A DNA stretch of 64,000 nucleotides from Myxocyprinus asiaticus (Eukaryota > Chordata > Actinopteri > Cypriniformes > Catostomidae): positions 2,841,001 to 2,905,000 of the forward strand of contig NC_059359.1 of assembly GCF_019703515.2 (NCBI RefSeq), in the 5' to 3' direction. Below the pieces are notes generated by a model, which saw only the letters and a list, made by a program, of their open reading frames with translations, ran no database searches and was not told the DNA's origin. This document shows positions 62,113 through 64,000 of the stretch, piece by piece (the stretch's first letter is position 1; each line of letters opens with the position of its first letter). The translations under genes and the position numbers were made by a program.

Positions 62113-63408
62113 CAGTTGTGCTCAAAAGTTTGCATACCCTGGCAGAAATTGTGAAATTTTGGCATTGATTTTGAAAATATGACTGGTCTTGTATTTAAGG
62201 ATAGTGATCATATGAAGCCATTTATTATCACATAGTTGTTTGGCTCCTTTTTAAATCATAATGATAACAGAAATCACCCAAATGGCCCTGATCAAAAGTT
62301 TACACACCCTTGAATGTTTGGCCTTGTTACAGACACACAAGGTGACACACACAGGTTTAAATGGCAATTAAAGTTTAATTTCCCACACCTGTAGCTTTTT
62401 AAATTGCAATTAGTGTCTGTGTATAAATAGTCAATGAGTTTGTTAGCTCTCATGTGGATGCACTGAGCAGGCTAGATACTGAGCCATGGGGAGCAGAAAA
62501 GAACTGTCAAAAGACCTGCGTAACAAGGTAATGGAACTTTATAAAGATGGAAAGAAAAGGATATAAAAAGATATCCAAAGCCTTGAAAATGCCAGTCAGT
62601 ACTGTTCAATCACTTATTATGAAGTGGAAAATTCGGGGATCTCTTGATACCAAGCCAAGGTCAGGTAGACCAAGAAAGATTTCAGTCACAACTGCCAGAA
62701 GAATTGTTCGGGATACAAAGAAAAACCCACAGGTAACCTCAGGAGAAATACAGGCTGCTCTGGAAAAAGACGGTGTGGTTGTTTCAAGGAGCACAATACG
62801 ACGATACTTGAACAAAAATGAGCTGCATGGTCGAGTTGCCAGAAAGAAGCCTTTACTGCGCCAATGCCACAAAAAAAGCCCAGTTACAATATGCCTGACA
62901 ACACCTTGACACGCCTCACAGCTTCTGGCACACTGTAATTTGGAGTGATGAGACCAAAATAGAGCTTTATGTTCACAACCATAAGTGCTATGTTTGGAGA
63001 GGGGTCAACAAGTATTGTGCTCCTTGAATAGTGTATATTGTGTATTGTGTATAGCCTGCTCAGTGCATTCACATGAGAGCTAACAAACTCATTGACTATT
63101 TATACACAGACACTAATTGCAATTTAAAAAGCCACAGGTGTGGGAAATTAACCTTTAACTGCCATTTAAACCTGTGTGTGTCACCTTGTGTGTCTGTAAC
63201 AAGGCCAAACATTCAAGGGTATGTAAACTTTTGATCAGGGCCATTTGGGTGATTTCTGTTATCATTATGATTTAAAAAGGAGTCAAACAACTATGTGATA
63301 ATAAATGGCTTCATATGATCACTATCCTTAAATACAAGACCAGTCATATTTTCAAAATCAATGCCAAAATTTCACAATTTCTGCCAGGGTAAACTTTTGA
63401 GCACAACA
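62113..63408 (+). mobile_element. Deleted Tc1-like transposon with ~355-bp inverted repeats
   Basis: Begins CAGTTGTGCTCAAAAGTTTG after TA 62111-62112. The inverted copy (AAACTTTTGAGCACAAC) ends near 63408, where the last bases have changed. The inverted repeats, about 62113-62470 and 63045-63408, are almost identical by eye. Only part of a transposase lies between them. Confidence 0.88.
62486..63030 (+). pseudogene. Tc1-like transposase fragment
   Basis: The start MGSRKELSKDLRNKVMELYK is followed by a frameshift. The next frame gives the helix-turn-helix region (KKISKALKMPVSTVQSLIMK) and the basic hook (KPRSGRPRKISVTTARRIVR) up to RVARKKPLL. After another shift WSDETKIELYVHNHKCYVWR supplies the first catalytic Asp. 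The rest, including the second Asp and the Glu, is deleted: the sequence passes from KYCAP straight into the right repeat. Confidence 0.88.
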
Positions 63409-63508
63409 GTGTGTGTATATATGTATATATATATATAATAAAAAATAATAATACAGAAAATTAAAATGTATTACATTATTGTGGCACACGAGTAAAGCAA
63501 TAAAAAAA

Positions 63509-63808
63509 GGCGGTAACACTTTACAATATTAGTTAACATGAACTATCAATGAACAATACTTTTACAGCATTTATTAATCTTAGTTAATGTTAATTTCAAT
63601 ATATTCTAATACATTTTTTAAATTAATAGTTGTTTGCTTACATGAGTTAATGCACTATGAACTACTAATGAACAATTATTTTTTTTTTATTAACTAACAT
63701 TAACAAAGATTAATAAGTGCTGTAAACAATATATTGTTAATTGTTTGTTCATTTTACCTAATGCATTTACTAACATTAACAAATGGAACTTTATTGTAAA
63801 GTGTTACT
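63509..63808. mobile_element. MITE (GGTAACACTTTACAATATTA family)
   Basis: GCGGTAACACTTTACAATAT and TTATTGTAAAGTGTTACTAA are inverted ends of about 14 bp. The interior TACTTTTACAGCATTTATTA is shared with 29505-29790. Non-coding. Confidence 0.78.
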
Positions 63809-64000
63809 AAAGACTATAAAAAGTGGCTTGAGAATGCAATATATTGTTTTGTTTTTTTATATTCATGAACATAAGCCAATCATTGGCCTACAGTTCACAG
63901 CAATCCATTTTGCAAATGAATTTGTCAGTCCGAGATTTATTATAAAGTCTTGTTTAAAGACGTGTCAATGTACACCTGCGTCAGACAGATGCTTTTGGAG

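Larger units (their letters stand above)
60957..64000 (+). mobile_element. hAT-like element (TAGGRCTGTCAA family) torn apart by nested insertions
   Basis: Segments 60957-61140, about 63440-63506 and 63811-64000 follow, in order, the minus-strand copy at 38160-38675 (ATGGTATGCCGATAAATTAA, GAAAGCCCCTCAAATAACAA, TGTGGCACACGAGTAAAGCA, CATAAGCCAATCATTGG). Between them sit a microsatellite, a Tc1-type MITE with an LTR inside, a Tc1 copy and a MITE. The element runs off the window edge. Confidence 0.6.

Overview
This is a piece of a vertebrate chromosome, almost certainly a teleost and probably a cypriniform (carp-like) fish. The evidence is split exons with GT/GC-AG introns, at least ten tRNA-derived SINE copies, several Tc1/mariner elements including a Sleeping-Beauty-type copy, a DIRS tyrosine-recombinase retrotransposon, many hAT and TTAA-target MITEs, and long microsatellites. 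Nothing bacterial or viral-operon-like is present. The species call rests on recognising repeat families by eye. || The only host gene I can support is an internal part of MAN1C1 (Golgi alpha-1,2-mannosidase IC, glycoside hydrolase family 47), read on the minus strand. Five consecutive exons lie at 27691-27785, 20174-20297, 17453-17546, 15468-15583 and 8702-8921. Together they make 649 nt (about 216 codons) of catalytic domain, in continuous frame across all four introns. One intron uses a GC donor. I found no exon for the N-terminal part between 27.8 and 64 kb, and none for the C-terminal part between 1 and 8.7 kb, so nearly the whole window is intron. || Layout. 1-8.7 kb: two SINEs, an interrupted repeat unit and a decayed LINE on the minus strand (4.1-7.24 kb). 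8.7-20.3 kb: four exons with SINEs, a second copy of the interrupted repeat, a TTAA MITE carrying a hAT element, and a large fold-back element. 20.3-27.7 kb: one intron holding an internally deleted DIRS element (21.10-24.72 kb) and a broken Sleeping-Beauty-type transposon. 27.7-36 kb: a TTAA MITE, a larger DNA element containing an almost intact Tc1 transposase (one stop codon), a hAT MITE and a fold-back element with 47-bp tandem repeats. 36-53 kb: hAT elements, a solo LTR, TTAA elements (one with three GGGTCA inverted repeats), a 1.7-kb GGAT array and another hAT. 53.2-55.3 kb: a 2.1-kb minisatellite built from two related units. 55-64 kb: a hAT-like element, a SINE inside a MITE, then a stack of nested insertions including a second solo LTR and a deleted Tc1 copy. 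|| The mobile elements are mostly dead. The host gene is interrupted only in its introns, so I see no reason from this window to think it is broken. I did not find an undescribed functional system. The points most worth a second look are the GC-AG intron, the DIRS element with its internal complementary region, the near-intact Tc1 transposase, the secretory-looking short frame ahead of the LINE, and the two-unit minisatellite.
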